Below are positions 62,666 through 64,000 of a stretch of 64,000 nt of DNA, in pieces. Position 1 is the first letter of the stretch, and every line of letters starts with the position of its first letter. This DNA is from Candidatus Cohnella colombiensis. Lineage in GTDB: Bacteria > Bacillota > Bacilli > Paenibacillales > Paenibacillaceae. Both the position numbers and the translations under genes were made by a program. The stretch covers positions 310,001-374,000 of the forward strand of contig CP119317.1 of assembly GCA_029203125.1 (NCBI GenBank), in the 5' to 3' direction. The notes below the pieces were generated by a model that saw nothing but the letters and a program-made list of their open reading frames with translations, made no database searches and was not told the origin of the DNA.

Positions 62666-64000
62666 GTGGGTCAACTGTTACGCGGTTGGCGATCAAAGCC
62701 TATGGTATTTTTCTCACTGTTGATGGTGTTGAAAATTTACTTGGCTCATATCGTGATTTTTGGTGGTCATTCTTTATGGAGACCGCTAGTGACTGAACTG
62801 CCTGCAATATGGGTTGCGTTCATGATCATTGAATCGTTCGCATCACGCAGGAAATTCGGTATTTACATTGCTGTGAATTTATTGATCACAACAATCTTCT
62901 TTGCTGTGATTATGTATTATAAATATTTTGGAGTTATTGTTGATTATCATGCTTTAAAGCAGATTGGACAGGTGACGGAGGTTAAGGGGAGTGTATTCTC
63001 GTTATTACATCCGTACTTCTTGTTCATCTATACGGATATTGTGCTAGCATGGCTACTCATGTTCAATCGACGATTTAGAGCGTGGGGCAAGTCTCTTGCT
63101 ACTCGTGAGTCAAGGAAGATCGTATGGATTACACTGGGTGTGGCTCTGTTGATTAGCATTGTGAACGTTGTTCTGCATACGGAAAGTCGGAATGAACTTA
63201 AGCAAGCCGAGAATATGGGGATCTTGAATTACGAAGTGTATCAGTTTTTCGCAAGTGCAACGATGAAGCTAGAGGATCCGAGTAAGGTAACATCTGAATC
63301 AATCGCTAGACTGAAGCAAAATCGACCTATCGCTGGCACACCTGTAATGTGGGGAGAGGCGAAAGGGAAAAACGTTATCATCGTACAGCTTGAAGCTGCA
63401 CAAAATCTATTGCTGGGCTTAAATATCGATGGCCAAGAGATTACGCCGACTTTGAATGGACTAATGAAGGAGCATTACTACTTCCCGCACTTCTATCAGC
63501 AAGTCGGGCAGGGAAATACGGCAGATGCTGAATTCACAGTAAATACGTCCTTCTACATTCCGCCCCATGGTGCAGCATCACAGGACTATGGACATCTCGC
63601 GCTTCCGAGCATGCCAAAGTTGTTGAAGGACAAAGGATATGAGACAGCGACGTTCCACACTAACGATGTCCAATTTTGGAATCGTAAAGAGCTGTACAAA
63701 GCTTTAGGCTTTGACCATTACTATGACGCTGAATTTTTTGGTGAAGAGGATCTCGTATTTTTCGGCTCTTCTGATGAGGTGCTTTATAAGAAGACAGCCG
63801 ATCAGTTGCTTAAGATGAGTCAAAGTAACAAGCCATTTTATGCGCAGGTTATTTCGATGTCGTCCCATCATCCGTTCAACATTCCAGAGCGCAAAGCGCG
63901 TATTACTCTTCCAGAACGTTATACGGGTACGCTTGTCGGCGACTATATTGTTGCGCAAAATTATGCAGACTATGCACTGGGACAGTTCGTAAGTGAATTA
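62666..64000 (+). CDS. LTA-synthase-type sulfatase-fold membrane enzyme (3' end outside window)
   Basis: The frame runs from GTG 62666 (GGAGGTGA five bases upstream; an ATG at 62651 is also in frame) past the window end, 445 codons so far. Five membrane helices (about residues 10-175) precede the extracellular alkaline-phosphatase-fold domain. Metal/catalytic residues: Glu243 (VIIVQLEAAQN) and the nucleophile Thr285 (GNTADAEF), as in LtaS. It should transfer glycerol-phosphate units from phosphatidylglycerol to build or prime lipoteichoic acid. C-terminal metal ligands lie beyond 64000. Confidence 0.85.
   Translation, partial: MGQLLRGWRSKPMVFFSLLMVLKIYLAHIVIFGGHSLWRPLVTELPAIWVAFMIIESFASRRKFGIYIAVNLLITTIFFAVIMYYKYFGVIVDYHALKQIGQVTEVKGSVFSLLHPYFLFIYTDIVLAWLLMFNRRFRAWGKSLATRESRKIVWITLGVALLISIVNVVLHTESRNELKQAENMGILNYEVYQFFASATMKLEDPSKVTSESIARLKQNRPIAGTPVMWGEAKGKNVIIVQLEAAQNLLLGLNIDGQEITPTLNGLMKEHYYFPHFYQQVGQGNTADAEFTVNTSFYIPPHGAASQDYGHLALPSMPKLLKDKGYETATFHTNDVQFWNRKELYKALGFDHYYDAEFFGEEDLVFFGSSDEVLYKKTADQLLKMSQSNKPFYAQVISMSSHHPFNIPERKARITLPERYTGTLVGDYIVAQNYADYALGQFVSEL

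Overview
The window looks like chromosome of a Paenibacillaceae member (Paenibacillus or Cohnella type). The signs are moderate GC, strong AGGAGG-type ribosome sites with frequent TTG/GTG starts, S-layer-homology anchoring, many YesM/YesN-type and AraC-type regulators, and many sugar ABC importers that lack their own ATPase. No tRNA, rRNA, CRISPR array or intact mobile element was seen.

Layout. (1) 1-10112: a co-directional carbohydrate locus with two permease pairs, an NHL-repeat protein, a YIP1 membrane protein, a membrane-anchored DUF5696 protein and a solute-binding lipoprotein. (2) 10216-11270: an array of 21 hairpin-bearing units at an exact 51-bp period, followed by an AraC-type and a LacI-type regulator. 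(3) 13617-21180, minus strand: a secreted cyclophilin, a coiled-coil secreted protein and a 1891-residue S-layer-anchored 5'-nucleotidase. (4) 21351-24684: an HTH regulator, a YhfC-like membrane protein and YxlE/F/G-like ABC genes, with matching operator-like palindromes before the regulator and before the operon. (5) 24741-26833, minus: aldehyde dehydrogenase and an SRAP (HMCES/YedK) protein. (6) 27149-47848: a large glycoside-use island with three GH127 genes, two ABC importers, an AraC regulator, a YesN/YesM-type two-component pair, two cysteine hydrolases, a glycerate kinase and a 2-hydroxyacid dehydrogenase. A 2.6-kb block (GH127 plus cysteine hydrolase) is present twice at about 98% identity. 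(7) 47986-50081: an SOS-type cassette (unknown protein, Y-family polymerase, YolD-like protein) behind two LexA-like boxes. (8) 50195-55753: two efflux modules (MarR with DHA2 MFS; TetR with MMPL), each with palindromic operators. (9) 55889-64000: topoisomerase III, a stand-alone IF-3 paralogue, a cold-shock protein with a structured leader, a guanylate-kinase-like protein with an altered P-loop, a Fur-box-preceded FhuF-like reductase, LplT, a small unknown protein and an incomplete LTA-synthase-type gene.

How the genes may work together (inference): the GH127 island probably releases L-arabinofuranose-type residues from imported oligosaccharides. The glycerate kinase and hydroxyacid dehydrogenase suggest that the aglycone or a side branch yields hydroxypyruvate or glycerate. 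All the sugar importers here must borrow an MsmX-type ATPase coded elsewhere. The two-component system probably drives its neighbouring importer and the second GH127 copy, because both promoters carry the same motif at the same distance from TATAAT.
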